Source of the DNA: an uncultured Roseicyclus sp.
Lineage (GTDB): Bacteria > Pseudomonadota > Alphaproteobacteria > Rhodobacterales > Rhodobacteraceae
Length of the DNA: 64,000 nucleotides
Assembly: GCA_947500415.1 (NCBI GenBank)
Contig: CANMRT010000003.1
Location: forward strand, 372,001 to 436,000
Reading direction: 5' to 3'
The notes beneath the pieces were generated by a model. That model ran no database searches and was not told where the DNA came from. It saw only the letters and a list, made by a program, of their open reading frames with translations. The position numbers and the translations under genes are program-made. Positions 44,423-52,627 of this stretch are shown here, one piece after another (position 1 is the stretch's first letter; the number at the start of each line of letters is the position of its first letter).

Positions 44423-44744
44423 CCTGCGTCTCCGTCTGCGCCTGCTTCTCAGCGGCCTGTTGGATCTCTTTCGCCGATCGGATCATGGTTTTGACCCCGG
44501 CGACAAAGCCCAGAAGTATAAACACGATCATCAGCCACGGCGTTGTACCGAATGCCCAATCGAGCCCGTATCCAATTCCAAAGCCAATCGCCATTCCGGC
44601 CACCAGCTCAATCACCATCCGCCACGCTAGCTGCGCTTGGGAGTAGTGCTCCTCCATGTGTTTGCGTTCTGGCTCGGCCCTGGACTTTGCCGCCGCGATC
44701 CGAGCTTCCAATGCACGGATACGGTCTTCGTCGCTTTCGGCCAT
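44412..44744 (-). CDS. atpI: AtpI/AtpZ-type ATP synthase assembly protein
   Basis: 110 residues. A charged helical N-terminus ([31 protein letters not shown]) leads to two membrane helices ([39 protein letters not shown]) and a hydrophilic tail. It matches the AtpI-like protein that leads atp operons and helps c-ring assembly or magnesium handling. ATG 44744 is chosen on similarity to known starts; a GTG four codons upstream (44756) is possible. Overlaps atpB by 11 bp. Confidence 0.85.
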   Translation of the reverse strand: MAESDEDRIRALEARIAAAKSRAEPERKHMEEHYSQAQLAWRMVIELVAGMAIGFGIGYGLDWAFGTTPWLMIVFILLGFVAGVKTMIRSAKEIQQAAEKQAQTETQDGD

Positions 44745-44777
44745 GCCTTTGAACACCCACTTGGGGAAGTTTCGCGG

Positions 44778-44806
44778 AACCTATGCAGGGGGGCATCCAG
44801 AGTCAA
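44778..44806 (-). promoter_or_regulatory. Candidate promoter of the Fo ATP synthase operon
   Basis: On the minus strand TTGACT (44806-44801) and TAGGTT (44783-44778) are separated by 17 bp, 34 bp before the AtpI start. Confidence 0.5.
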
Positions 44807-44896
44807 CGCATCGGTTGAGCATCTATCTGACTGAAAAGTAAACATAATTTTACGGTGCGACACCTGCGTCGCACACAATGCGTCCAAGAGTCATAT

Positions 44897-44912
44897 TCAA
44901 CCATCTGGTTGA
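44897..44912. promoter_or_regulatory. ArsR-type operator TCAACC-ATCT-GGTTGA
   Basis: A perfect 6-4-6 inverted repeat, TCAACC and GGTTGA, 30 bp before the ArsR-family start codon. ArsR-type regulators often bind ATATTCAAC-type repeats, and the base context here (ATATTCAACC) agrees. Likely autoregulatory. A second stem GTGCGAC/GTCGCAC lies at 44855-44874. Confidence 0.6.
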
Positions 44913-44942
44913 CGATTGCGCCCGTTGCCCCCTAATCGCCCC

Positions 44943-45323
44943 ATGACGCCCTCGCTCGACACCGTCTTCGCGGCCCTCGCGGACCCGACCCGCCGCGCTA
45001 TCCTGCAAATGCTGCTGGAGGATGACATGGCCGTCACCGACGTGGCGGAGCCTTTCGAGATGTCGCTCGCGGCAATCTCCAAACATTTGGGGGTTTTGAC
45101 GAACGCAGGCCTCATAACTCAGGAAAAGCGTGGCCGCGTGAAATGGTGCAAATTAGATCCCGATGCCCTGAAAGGGGCATCGGTTTGGATGCAGGGGTTC
45201 GGTCAGTTTGAGCCCGTGAACCTCGACGCGTTCGAAGCCTTCCTCGAACGCGAATTGTCCTTAGAGCAGACCGGCGAGACGAAGGACAACGATCACGACG
45301 ACAACCAGGCCGATGATGTATAA
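44943..45323 (+). CDS. ArsR-family transcriptional regulator
   Basis: 126-residue winged-helix regulator. Marks: LDTVFAALADPTRRAILQMLLEDDM (about 4-28), VTDVAEPFEMSLAAISKHLGVLTNAGLITQEKRGRVKWCKLD. It lacks the CxC metal motif of ArsR/SmtB metal sensors and resembles the branch paired with SRPBCC proteins; no SRPBCC gene follows. The C-terminal 20 residues (an acidic DNDHDDNQADD run) are encoded antisense to a 24-residue hydrophobic peptide gene, and may owe their composition to it. Start ATG 44943 sits 30 bp after a perfect TCAACC/GGTTGA repeat. Confidence 0.85.
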   Translation: MTPSLDTVFAALADPTRRAILQMLLEDDMAVTDVAEPFEMSLAAISKHLGVLTNAGLITQEKRGRVKWCKLDPDALKGASVWMQGFGQFEPVNLDAFEAFLERELSLEQTGETKDNDHDDNQADDV

Positions 45324-45335
45324 AATGTTGCGCAT
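45261..45335 (-). CDS. Hydrophobic micro-peptide, copy 2 (24 aa)
   Basis: ATG 45335 to TAA 45261 encodes 24 residues: MRNILYIIGLVVVV followed by more Ile, Val and Leu, one Arg, and GLL at the end. It begins 4 bases after the stop of the peptide gene upstream and shares MR-x-IL-x-IIGLVVVV with it, so this is a tandem copy. It has no good ribosome site and probably depends on translational coupling. It is antisense to the 3' end of the ArsR gene. Size and composition recall single-helix membrane peptides and type I toxins. Confidence 0.5.
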   Translation of the reverse strand: MRNILYIIGLVVVVIVVLRLAGLL

Positions 45336-45339
45336 CGGA

Positions 45340-45405
45340 TCAGATTAGGTTGATGACGGCGACAACGACAACGACCAGGCCGATGATGGTAAGAATAGAA
45401 CGCAT
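45340..45405 (-). CDS. Hydrophobic micro-peptide, copy 1 (21 aa)
   Basis: ATG 45405 to TGA 45340 encodes 21 residues, nearly all hydrophobic: MRSILTIIGLVVVVVAVINL and a final Ile. An AAGGA ribosome site lies 8 bases before the ATG. One membrane helix preceded by a single Arg is the whole protein. The match with the next tandem copy in both protein and start context supports a real gene. Similar tiny MR-xIL peptides exist in alphaproteobacteria as I recall, without known function. Confidence 0.6.
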   Translation of the reverse strand: MRSILTIIGLVVVVVAVINLI

Positions 45406-45547
45406 TGGACAATTCCTTTCATTGCTCAAGCGTTTAACGGCCCACAAGCGGCATTGGTTCCCAACAATCGCGAATAAAAGTGGCCGCCCCCGCGCGTGAC
45501 CCATGGTAAGGTAAGGCATCAACTGTCGCCTGAAGGACGCCCTGCCC

Positions 45548-46216
45548 ATGCGCCTCGCACTTTCGCTCCTGTTGCTTTCGGCCTCCCCGGCCCTCTCCCA
45601 AGCCACCTGCACTGAGCCCACAGGGCCCATCGAGACCTGCCTCGTCGGTGCATGGATTGGCGACAGCACGATCCCCGAGACCCTCGAACAGGCTATGCGC
45701 TCGATGCCCGACACGGTGCGCGCAAACTTCAACGATCTGGGCCGCCCCGTCGGGATGGTCATCTACGACGACGGCTTCTTCGAAACCTTCCCCATCGGCG
45801 TGAACGGCGTCACCGCCACCCGCGATGATGATGGCAACGTCACCACATTCGAGATGACCGGCCAGACCGTCACAACCGTCGGCTACTTCTCCGCCATCGG
45901 TGGCACGCTCGACATGTGTTTCCTTCCCGGCGGCGCAGGCAACCTGACCGGCCAGACCACGGTCACGACGTCTGACGGCACCACCGGAACCATCCCCCTC
46001 ATGCCCGCACCACCCGGCGGCGGCTTCGATCCGGTCATCACATACACCTGCTCCGGCGACCGCATGGTCCAAACCGTCGCCCTGCCCGCGCCCCTTGGCG
46101 CGATCACCTACAATCTGTCCCGCGTGCCCGCCGATATGTTCGAGACCGTGATGCAATGGACGACCGAAGATTTGCCGGACGATTGCTTCATCGACGGCTC
46201 CTGCCCCGAAGAGTGA
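45548..46216 (+). CDS. Secreted protein of unknown function
   Basis: 222 residues with a signal peptide (about 1-18, LALSLLLLSASPALSQ). The mature protein has several Cys (TCTEPTGPIETCLVGAWIGD; DMCFLPGG; YTCSGDRM; DDCFIDGSC), probably as disulphides, and a Gly/Thr-rich middle (GQTTVTTSDGTTG). LVGAWIGD near the front resembles the opening strand of lipocalin-like periplasmic proteins, but no family is certain. No operon partner on the same strand. Confidence 0.62.
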   Translation: MRLALSLLLLSASPALSQATCTEPTGPIETCLVGAWIGDSTIPETLEQAMRSMPDTVRANFNDLGRPVGMVIYDDGFFETFPIGVNGVTATRDDDGNVTTFEMTGQTVTTVGYFSAIGGTLDMCFLPGGAGNLTGQTTVTTSDGTTGTIPLMPAPPGGGFDPVITYTCSGDRMVQTVALPAPLGAITYNLSRVPADMFETVMQWTTEDLPDDCFIDGSCPEE

Positions 46217-46263
46217 TCTCGGCCGGCAGAGGAAGGTGGCGTATCTTATCTAAGGCGCGCCGC

Positions 46264-46291
46264 GTAGGGTGAGTGCAAACCACAATGCCCC
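46264..46291. repeat. Dispersed palindromic repeat, copy 2
   Basis: GTAGGGTGAGTGCAAACCAC and following bases match the copy at 3715-3742 at 23 of 28 positions. This copy lies between two convergent genes. Confidence 0.5.
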
Positions 46292-46305
46292 AACCGCACC
46301 ACATC

Positions 46306-46791
46306 TCACCCCACCGCTTTCAAACGCGCCCGAACGTATTTCGCCGCGCTCCTGAAATGGCTCGGCCCCGCCGCCTCCGCATAGCGCCCACGGGTCCAGC
46401 CCGTCCCGCCCGGCATCGGCCCACCGTAGAGCGTGGCCTCATCCTGCGCCGCGATCCAGTCGCGCAACCGCAAGGCTTCTTTCGCCAGCCATTCGCGGGC
46501 CTCTGCAAATGGCACATGCGCGTAGCGCTCCCGCAAGCTCGCGTTGTAGGGCTTCAGCGCGTTCCATTTCACCCTATGGTCCGGCATCTGCGCGGCATCC
46601 CCTTCGTCGAGCCACTGAAAAAACAGCCCGATCCAATGCGATCGGTGTGTGAGGATGTCCTTGATGCAGGTCTCATCCGCATCCTTCGCCTCCGCCAAAT
46701 CCTCCGGCACGGCCTGAAGCAACGCAGAGAGCTTGCGCCATTCCCTGTCATGGACATCCAATAGCTCAGCTCGTTTGGTTGCTGCAGGCAT
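46306..46791 (-). CDS. ClbS/DfsB family four-helix protein
   Basis: 161 residues of the ClbS/DfsB (DUF1706) family of DinB-like four-helix bundles. Visible are the opening MPAATKRAELLDVHDREWRKLSALL, CIKDILTHRSHWIGLFFQWL (His-containing helix), VKWNALKPYNASLRERYA and a final GRYAEAAGPSHFRSAAKYVRARL. ClbS itself hydrolyses the genotoxin colibactin's cyclopropane; most homologues have no known substrate. A single gene on the minus strand, convergent with the secreted protein. Confidence 0.85.
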   Translation of the reverse strand: MPAATKRAELLDVHDREWRKLSALLQAVPEDLAEAKDADETCIKDILTHRSHWIGLFFQWLDEGDAAQMPDHRVKWNALKPYNASLRERYAHVPFAEAREWLAKEALRLRDWIAAQDEATLYGGPMPGGTGWTRGRYAEAAGPSHFRSAAKYVRARLKAVG

Positions 46792-46889
46792 GGAAAGGCT
46801 CCTTTCCCACCAGTGTTAACAAACGAAGCCACTGGGCGCTTTGATCCGCCTCAAACCATTTGCCCTGTGCGCCAAGGATGACGCCGCCC

Positions 46890-47777
46890 TCACTCCTTCA
46901 ACAGCATCCCCAACGCCAGCACCGTCAACCCGATCCCCACCAGCACCAGCACCCCCGGCACCGGCTGGCCCAACGCGATCTCCCAAAGGATCACCCAGCT
47001 CGGCGTTAGATACGTGTAGGCCATGACTTTCGAGGACGGCAGCCGCATCGACGCAAACTGGATCAGGAACACCGTCGCCGCAGAGGCGAAAACCGCCACA
47101 TAGGCAATCGCGACCCAAACCATCGGCCTAAGCCCACCCCAATCCGTCCCCGCTATGTCTCCGATCCCCCAAATCGCGATGCACCCCGCGCAAGTCACAA
47201 GCGCCAGGAACGAGAACACCAGCACCGGCTCCCCCCGGTTCAGCTTCCGCACCATCGGCGTGTAAAGCGCATGCGCAATGCAGCCCACGAAGTAAATCGC
47301 CTCCCCGCGCCCAACCTCAAACGCCAGCAGAGCCGCCACGTCGGCGCGGAAAATCACCCAGGCCGCCCCCACCGCCCCAATCGAAAGCGCCAGCGCAATC
47401 CGCCCGCTCACTCCCTGCCGCAACAGAAACCACCCAAACCCCGCCGACATCAGCGGCGTCAACGTGAACACAGCCGCCGCACTCACAGGCGGCGCGGTCT
47501 TCAACCCCTCGAACATCAAAACGAAATAGATCGCGAACAATCCGCCGAGAATCAGATACCGCCAAGGCGCCACCAGCGCAGGCCGCACCGCACTGCCCCG
47601 CGCCCAGACCACCGCCCCCATAATCACAGCCGCAATCGCAAACCGCACCGCGTTCAACGCGGTCGGCGCAATCTCCGCCGCCACTTGCCCGCCCAGCGAA
47701 AACGACCCCGCCACCAGCGCCGAGAACAACAGCATGGCCAAATGCCCAGCCCTTGCTGAGCCGATGGCGGCGTTCAA
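46890..47777 (-). CDS. DMT-superfamily (EamA) transporter
   Basis: 295-residue exporter with ten predicted membrane helices formed by two EamA repeats. Repeat 1 starts LFSALVAGSFSLGGQVAAEIAPTALNAVRFAIAAVIMG; repeat 2 has FGWFLLRQGVSGRIALALSIG earlier and VIAYVAVFASAATVFLIQFASMRLPSSKVMAYTYLTPSWVI. The final helix is VLVLVGIGLTVLALGMLL. Substrate (amino acid, metabolite) is unknown. Located downstream of the LysR gene on the same strand, 46 bp apart, so it may be a LysR operon partner. Confidence 0.88.
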   Translation of the reverse strand: MNAAIGSARAGHLAMLLFSALVAGSFSLGGQVAAEIAPTALNAVRFAIAAVIMGAVVWARGSAVRPALVAPWRYLILGGLFAIYFVLMFEGLKTAPPVSAAAVFTLTPLMSAGFGWFLLRQGVSGRIALALSIGAVGAAWVIFRADVAALLAFEVGRGEAIYFVGCIAHALYTPMVRKLNRGEPVLVFSFLALVTCAGCIAIWGIGDIAGTDWGGLRPMVWVAIAYVAVFASAATVFLIQFASMRLPSSKVMAYTYLTPSWVILWEIALGQPVPGVLVLVGIGLTVLALGMLLKE

Positions 47778-47823
47778 TTCGTTTCCACGAGAATGCGAGC
47801 GAGACGCTGGACCTGTCTTGTCC

Positions 47824-48699
47824 CTACACCGGCCACGTCTTCACTTCTTCCTTCAGATGCCGCACGAAGGTCTGCACCTTCGCGGTCCGATGCAGGTCCA
47901 TATGCGTGACCAGCCAGATCTTCGCGGTCCAATCTTCCAGCGGCGGCAGCATCTCGATCAGATCCTCCGTCCGGTCCATGTCCCAGGCTGCCACGAAGCC
48001 AATCCCGATCCCCGACAGGACGGCCTCTTTCACAGCCACCATTGATGACGCGCGGAAAAACACGGTTGCGCCCGGAACATTCTCGTTCAGCCAGCGGAAA
48101 TAGGGCGCGCGCGGTGTCTCTTCCGTCGTCCCAACAAACCGATGCTCCCCCACGTTGTCGCCGCTCAACATGCCGAACCGGTTCACATAGGCGCGGCTCG
48201 CCACCAGCTTCAGCGTCTGGGTGAAGAACGGCTGCACAATATTGTCCGGTTGATCCGGCAGCTTGCCCGCCCGGATCGCCACATGGGCCTCACCATACTC
48301 CAGCCGGAACAACCGCGCGTCCGAGATCAGGCGCACCCTCAGATCCGAATGCTTCTCCTGAAACTTCGCAACGGTGGGCACCAGCAATGGCGACAATGCC
48401 GCCAATGACGTCACGATCAGCTCGCCCGTCACCTCATCACCGCGGCCCTTGATGCGTCCTGCAAGCTGAGTGAACTGATCGTCGGCCTGCCCCGCGACCG
48501 ACAGCAGATCCTGCCCCGCCTCAGTCGCCGTATACCCCCGCGCATGGCGTTGGAACAGTTTCGCGCCCAACCGCTGCTCCAAGGCATCGATATGCCGGAT
48601 CACCGTGGCATGGTGCACCCCAAGCGCCTCTGCCGCCCCGGAAACTGTGCCCCGCTTTGCGACCTGAAACGCGGTCCGAACCTCATCCCAATTGTCCAT
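47824..48699 (-). CDS. LysR-family transcriptional regulator
   Basis: 291 residues. The N-terminal winged helix reads NWDEVRTAFQVAKRGTVSGAAEALGVHHATVIRHIDALEQRLGAKLFQRHARGYTATEAG (about 2-62), and the rest is the two-lobed effector domain (GELIVTSLAALSPLLVPTVAKFQEKHSDLRVRL onward). Start ATG 48699 begins MDNWDEVR. It is divergent from azoR with 198 bp between, the usual arrangement for a regulator of azoR/doxX; activation by a quinone or electrophile is a fair guess. Confidence 0.9.
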   Translation of the reverse strand: MDNWDEVRTAFQVAKRGTVSGAAEALGVHHATVIRHIDALEQRLGAKLFQRHARGYTATEAGQDLLSVAGQADDQFTQLAGRIKGRGDEVTGELIVTSLAALSPLLVPTVAKFQEKHSDLRVRLISDARLFRLEYGEAHVAIRAGKLPDQPDNIVQPFFTQTLKLVASRAYVNRFGMLSGDNVGEHRFVGTTEETPRAPYFRWLNENVPGATVFFRASSMVAVKEAVLSGIGIGFVAAWDMDRTEDLIEMLPPLEDWTAKIWLVTHMDLHRTAKVQTFVRHLKEEVKTWPV

Positions 48700-48820
48700 G
48701 GCCTCTGTGCGCCTTCTCACAACCCAATTCGCTCCAGCAGCATGAGCGCACGAAAGCCGGTTGGCAACGCCTCTCCACCTCACCTGTTCAGCCCTATGTG
48801 CGCAAACGCACCGAATGCCT

Positions 48821-48848
48821 GCAATCTCATAGAATTGTGATTCCATGC
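48821..48848. promoter_or_regulatory. AT-rich imperfect repeat in lysR-azoR gap
   Basis: TGCAATCTCATAGAATTG and TGATTCCATGCA form an imperfect inverted repeat (TGCA-AT...AT-TGCA with TCA/TGA inside) in the 198-bp divergent gap, about 50 bp before azoR. A LysR site is possible; a T-N11-A match could not be confirmed. Confidence 0.25.
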
Positions 48849-48897
48849 AAGGTCCGCACATCTTCAGCGAAGACGTATTCCACAAGGACCTGAACCC

Positions 48898-49479
48898 ATG
48901 ATTGACATTGTACTCCGCATAGACGCCTCCGCCCGCCGGGACGGATCTGTCTCCCGCCAACTCACCGACCAACTCGTTAAACGTCTGGCCCCCACCAAAA
49001 CGATCACCCGCGACCTTGCTGAGGGGCTTCCTTTGCTCGATGAGACCTGGATCGGCGCAAACTTCACGCCAGCAGATCAACGCAGCCCTGAACAGGCCGA
49101 CAAACTCGCACTTTCAGACACTTTGATTGCTGAAATCCAGGCCGCCGATACTCTTGTGATCGGCCTTCCCATCTACAATTTCGGTGTCCCCGCTGCCCTC
49201 AAGGCGTGGGTCGACCTTGTCGCCCGCGCAGGTGTGACGTTCCGATACACCGAAACCGGCCCCAAAGGCCTGTTAGAGGGCAAGCGCGCCATCATCGTTG
49301 TCGCGTCCGGCGGAACCGAAGCCGGGTCGGCAATCGACTTTGCGACCGGCTACATGCGCCACGTGCTCGGCTTCATCGGCATCTCCGAGGTCGACTTCGT
49401 CACCGCCGACCGGATGATGGTCGATGCCGACGCAGCCCTCGCAACCGCAAACTCGCAACTGGAGGCCTTGGCCGCATGA
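48898..49479 (+). CDS. azoR: FMN-dependent NADH-azoreductase
   Basis: 193-residue flavodoxin-like quinone/azo reductase. Marks: opening strand IVLRIDASARRDGSVSRQLTDQL with the FMN phosphate loop, VIGLPIYNFGVPAALKAWVDLVARAGVTFRY (PxYNFxxP), and VVASGGTEAG. AzoR reduces quinones and azo compounds with NADH and protects against thiol stress. Start ATG 48898. Followed by a DoxX gene with ATGA overlap, and divergent from a LysR regulator. Confidence 0.9.
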   Translation: MIDIVLRIDASARRDGSVSRQLTDQLVKRLAPTKTITRDLAEGLPLLDETWIGANFTPADQRSPEQADKLALSDTLIAEIQAADTLVIGLPIYNFGVPAALKAWVDLVARAGVTFRYTETGPKGLLEGKRAIIVVASGGTEAGSAIDFATGYMRHVLGFIGISEVDFVTADRMMVDADAALATANSQLEALAA

Positions 49480-49832
49480 TCCGCACATATCTTCCACTTG
49501 CCGTGAAGGCCCTGCTCACGCTCGCCTTCGCCGCCGCAGGCATCGCCAAACTGGCTGGTGCCGAGATGATGGTAGCGACATTCGACGCCATCGGTTGGGG
49601 ACAGTGGTTCCGCTACCTGACCGGCGTGATCGAGGTCGGCTCCGCGCTGCTTCTTTGGGTGCCGGGCAAGCAAGCCTTTGGCGCAGCACTTCTGGTCGCC
49701 ACCATGGCAAGCGCGGTCGCCTTCCACCTCCTCGTGCTCGGCCCCTCGGCCCTGCCCGCGGCCGTGCTGGGCCTTCTATCGGCCTATGTGCTCTATCTTC
49801 ACCGGGCGCAAATCACCGGTCAGCCGTCCTAA
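49476..49832 (+). CDS. DoxX-family membrane protein
   Basis: 118 residues with four membrane helices. Family marks LAFAAAGIAKLAGAEMMVATFDAIGWGQWFRYLTGVIEVGSALLLW and later FGAALLVATMASAVAFHLLVLG. The start overlaps the azoR stop (ATGA), so azoR and this gene form an operon, a common pair of redox-stress genes. DoxX-like proteins may help in thiol/quinone handling at the membrane. Confidence 0.85.
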   Translation: MIRTYLPLAVKALLTLAFAAAGIAKLAGAEMMVATFDAIGWGQWFRYLTGVIEVGSALLLWVPGKQAFGAALLVATMASAVAFHLLVLGPSALPAAVLGLLSAYVLYLHRAQITGQPS

Positions 49833-49895
49833 TCCCATGGCTACATTCCGCCGCACCGCTTTGGTGTGGCGGAATTTCCGTGCTAACATTCGCTC

Positions 49896-50408
49896 ATGCG
49901 TTGGATCACGATTGCCCTCACCCTTTGCCTGACGTCCCCCGCCACGGCCCAGACCTGCGCCATCGACTTCACGATTGAGGTCACCCAAGGCGTGGGCTTC
50001 ATCCCGCCCGGCACGCTCATTCCCGGCCACGCCTCATTCAGCACCGATGGACGCTCCTTCCCGCAGGAAGGCGGCACGACCGGTCATATGGCCAACGGCG
50101 CTATGCTTCTTGGCGACGACATTTTTGGCGAAATCTGGGCTGTTACGACAACGTCATTCGGTTCCTCCTCGGACATGGTCGGCGTGTTTGCCCGCGACGT
50201 GGAAGGGTTCAGCTTCGCCGGCGTGCGCTACGAGGGGCCGATGTCCCTCACCTTGTTTGGCCTGCCCGGAACACGACCCGTGCCCGCGCCACCAACCACG
50301 CAAGAAGAATGGGATGCGCTGGACCTGCGCCGCGCTTTTTCGCTCCAAGCCCATGGCACGGATATGCTGGCCGGTGATGTCCTTGACCTGACGGCGACTT
50401 GTAGCTGA
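49896..50408 (+). CDS. Secreted protein of unknown function
   Basis: 170 residues with a signal peptide (about 1-18, ITIALTLCLTSPATAQ). Two Cys only, near the start of the mature part and at the end (TCAIDFT; TATCS), may close a disulphide across the fold. The middle is strand-rich (GHASFSTDGRSF, GVRYEGPMSLTLFGLPG). No family recognised. It is followed at 9 bp by the two-helix membrane protein. Confidence 0.6.
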   Translation: MRWITIALTLCLTSPATAQTCAIDFTIEVTQGVGFIPPGTLIPGHASFSTDGRSFPQEGGTTGHMANGAMLLGDDIFGEIWAVTTTSFGSSSDMVGVFARDVEGFSFAGVRYEGPMSLTLFGLPGTRPVPAPPTTQEEWDALDLRRAFSLQAHGTDMLAGDVLDLTATCS

Positions 50409-50417
50409 CCCTCGGCC

Positions 50418-50930
50418 ATGCAGATCGTCAAGGATACCGAGACCCGCCTCGTTTTTCAGCAGCAGGGCAATGAAAAAAGGATCATCGCTGTACTTGGGGC
50501 CGTAGGCTTTCTCGGGCTCGGCGCATTTTTCTACTTCAGCGGTGATGCGGACGCTCGGCTGTTTGCCTACATCTTCGGCGGGTGTGGCGTTTTGTTTGCC
50601 GGCCTCATCTTCATGCCGACGACGGCTGAAACGCTGATCCTCGACCTTGAGGAAGGCTTGCTGATCCTGCGTGTCCCATCGGGGGGCAAGCGACGGGTCT
50701 ACACCGTGCCCTTCGACATCATCGCAGGCGTCAGCGTGCAGGAGCGGGGCAGTTCGCACTCCGGTTACTACAAGCAGGTCGAATTCGCGATGACGGAAGC
50801 GTCCCGTAAAAAGCCGTTGACCCTGCCCGTGGGGTTCACCGGCATGTCGCACGACGACATTCATGCCACCATTGTAAGGTGGGCAACCCGAAACGGCGCC
50901 TTCCCGACCGACCCTGCCCCGGCTGATTGA
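50418..50930 (+). CDS. Two-helix membrane protein, unknown, PH-like tail
   Basis: 170 residues with the same layout as the protein at 13030: an N-terminal strand (TETRLVFQQQG), two helices (about 22-42 and 46-66, IIAVLGAVGFLGLGAFFYF; LFAYIFGGCGVLFAGLIFM), then a soluble part with TLILDLEEGLLILRVPSGGKRRVYTVPFDIIAGVSVQERG. The LxLDxxxGxLxxR pattern is typical of small PH-like membrane proteins. Likely distant paralogue; no function known. Confidence 0.6.
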   Translation: MQIVKDTETRLVFQQQGNEKRIIAVLGAVGFLGLGAFFYFSGDADARLFAYIFGGCGVLFAGLIFMPTTAETLILDLEEGLLILRVPSGGKRRVYTVPFDIIAGVSVQERGSSHSGYYKQVEFAMTEASRKKPLTLPVGFTGMSHDDIHATIVRWATRNGAFPTDPAPAD

Positions 50931-51124
50931 CTCCGCTCCCGTTTGCGCCTAATTCGCCCCCAATAGCCGGAAAGCTCTAGCTTCCCGGTCCCGCGCGCGT
51001 TCGTAGGATCGCCCCCCGTCAGCGAGTTTCGCCCACGGGGGCCTTCGTGCATTGGGACTTGGGTTCACGGGCACAGCCCCCATCTTAGGGGCATATCCGG
51101 AAACGCTGAGAAGGGGCTGCGCCC

Positions 51125-52627
51125 ATGTTTGAAAACCTGTCAGAACGCCTCTCCGGCGTCTTCGACCGCCTCACCAAACAAGGTGCGCTGTCTGAGGATG
51201 ACGTCCGCACCGCCATGCGCGAAGTGCGCGTCGCCCTTTTGGAGGCCGACGTTTCCCTGCCCGTGGCCCGCTCCTTCATCAAAGCGGTCGAGAAAAAGGC
51301 CACCGGCGCCGCCGTCACCAAATCCGTCACGCCCGGCCAACAGGTCATCAAGATCGTCCACGACGAACTGATCGCGACGCTCACCGGTGACAGCGACCCC
51401 GGCAAACTGAAAATCGACAACCCGCCCGCCCCGATCCTGATGGTCGGCCTGCAGGGCTCGGGCAAGACGACGACTACGGCGAAGCTGGCCAAGCGGCTCA
51501 AGGATCGCGAAGGCAAAAAGGTCCTCATGGCCTCGCTGGACACCAACCGACCCGCGGCCATGGAACAGCTCGCCATCCTCGGCACCCAGATCGGCGTCGA
51601 CACCCTGCCGATTGTGCCCGGCGAAGACCCCGTCCAGATCGCCAAACGCGCCAAAACGCAGGCCTCCCTCGCGGGCTACGACGTCTACATGCTCGACACC
51701 GCGGGCCGTCTGCACATCGACCAGGAACTGATCGCGCAAGCCGCCGCCGTCCGCGACGTGGCCAACCCCCGCGAAACGCTCCTCGTCGTCGACGGCCTCA
51801 CCGGCCAGGACGCCGTGAACGTCGCCACCGAGTTTGACGACAAGATCGGCGTCTCGGGCGTCGTCCTCACCCGGATGGACGGCGACGGACGCGGCGGTGC
51901 GGCGCTTTCCATGCGCCAGATCACCGGCAAGCCAATCCGCTTCGTCGGCCTCGGTGAAAAGATGGACGCGATCGAAACGTTTGAGCCCGAACGCATCGCG
52001 GGCCGCATCCTCGGCATGGGCGACATCGTCTCCCTCGTCGAGAAGGCCCAGGAAACGCTGGAGGCCGAACAGGCCGAGCGCATGATGAAGCGCTTCCAGA
52101 AGGGCATGTTCAACATGAACGACCTTCGGCAGCAGCTTGAGCAGATGCAGAAGATGGGCGGCATGCAGGGCATGATGGGCATGATGCCCGGCATGGCCAA
52201 GATGTCGAAGCAGATCGAAGAGGCCGGTTTTGACGACATCATGGTCAAACGCCAGATCGCGCTCATCAACTCCATGACCAAGCGCGAACGCGCCAACCCG
52301 CAGCTCCTGCAAGCCTCCCGCAAGAAACGCATCGCAAAGGGCGCGGGCCAGGAGGTCTCCGACCTCAACAAGCTTCTCAAGATGCAGCGCCAGATGGCGG
52401 ACGCGATGAAGAAGCTCGGCAAGATGGGCAAGAAGGGAATGCTCAAAGGCGGCCTCGGCGCGCTCATGGGCAAAGGCGGCGGAATGCCCGGCGGGATGCC
52501 CCCCGGCATGGACCCCAGCGCCATGGACCCCGCCGCGATGGAACGCGCCGCCAAGCAGATGGGCATGCCCGGCCTGCCCGGTGGCGGCGGTCTGCCTGAC
52601 CTCAGCGGGCTCGGCAAAAAGAAGTGA
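51125..52627 (+). CDS. ffh: Signal recognition particle protein Ffh
   Basis: 500-residue SRP54 GTPase that delivers nascent inner-membrane proteins to FtsY. The N domain opens MFENLSERLSGVFDRLTKQG; the G domain has GLQGSGKTTTTAKLA, DTNRPAAMEQLA, DTAGRLHID, DGLTGQDAVN and TRMDGDGRGG; the M domain after about residue 325 is extremely Met-rich (MQKMGGMQGMMGMMPGMAKM) and includes the RNA-binding SMTKRERANP. The Gly/Met-rich C-terminal tail (about 430-500) is longer than in E. coli. Its TGA overlaps the GTG of the first GNAT gene (GTGA). First gene of the ffh to chorismate mutase chain. Confidence 0.97.
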   Translation: MFENLSERLSGVFDRLTKQGALSEDDVRTAMREVRVALLEADVSLPVARSFIKAVEKKATGAAVTKSVTPGQQVIKIVHDELIATLTGDSDPGKLKIDNPPAPILMVGLQGSGKTTTTAKLAKRLKDREGKKVLMASLDTNRPAAMEQLAILGTQIGVDTLPIVPGEDPVQIAKRAKTQASLAGYDVYMLDTAGRLHIDQELIAQAAAVRDVANPRETLLVVDGLTGQDAVNVATEFDDKIGVSGVVLTRMDGDGRGGAALSMRQITGKPIRFVGLGEKMDAIETFEPERIAGRILGMGDIVSLVEKAQETLEAEQAERMMKRFQKGMFNMNDLRQQLEQMQKMGGMQGMMGMMPGMAKMSKQIEEAGFDDIMVKRQIALINSMTKRERANPQLLQASRKKRIAKGAGQEVSDLNKLLKMQRQMADAMKKLGKMGKKGMLKGGLGALMGKGGGMPGGMPPGMDPSAMDPAAMERAAKQMGMPGLPGGGGLPDLSGLGKKK

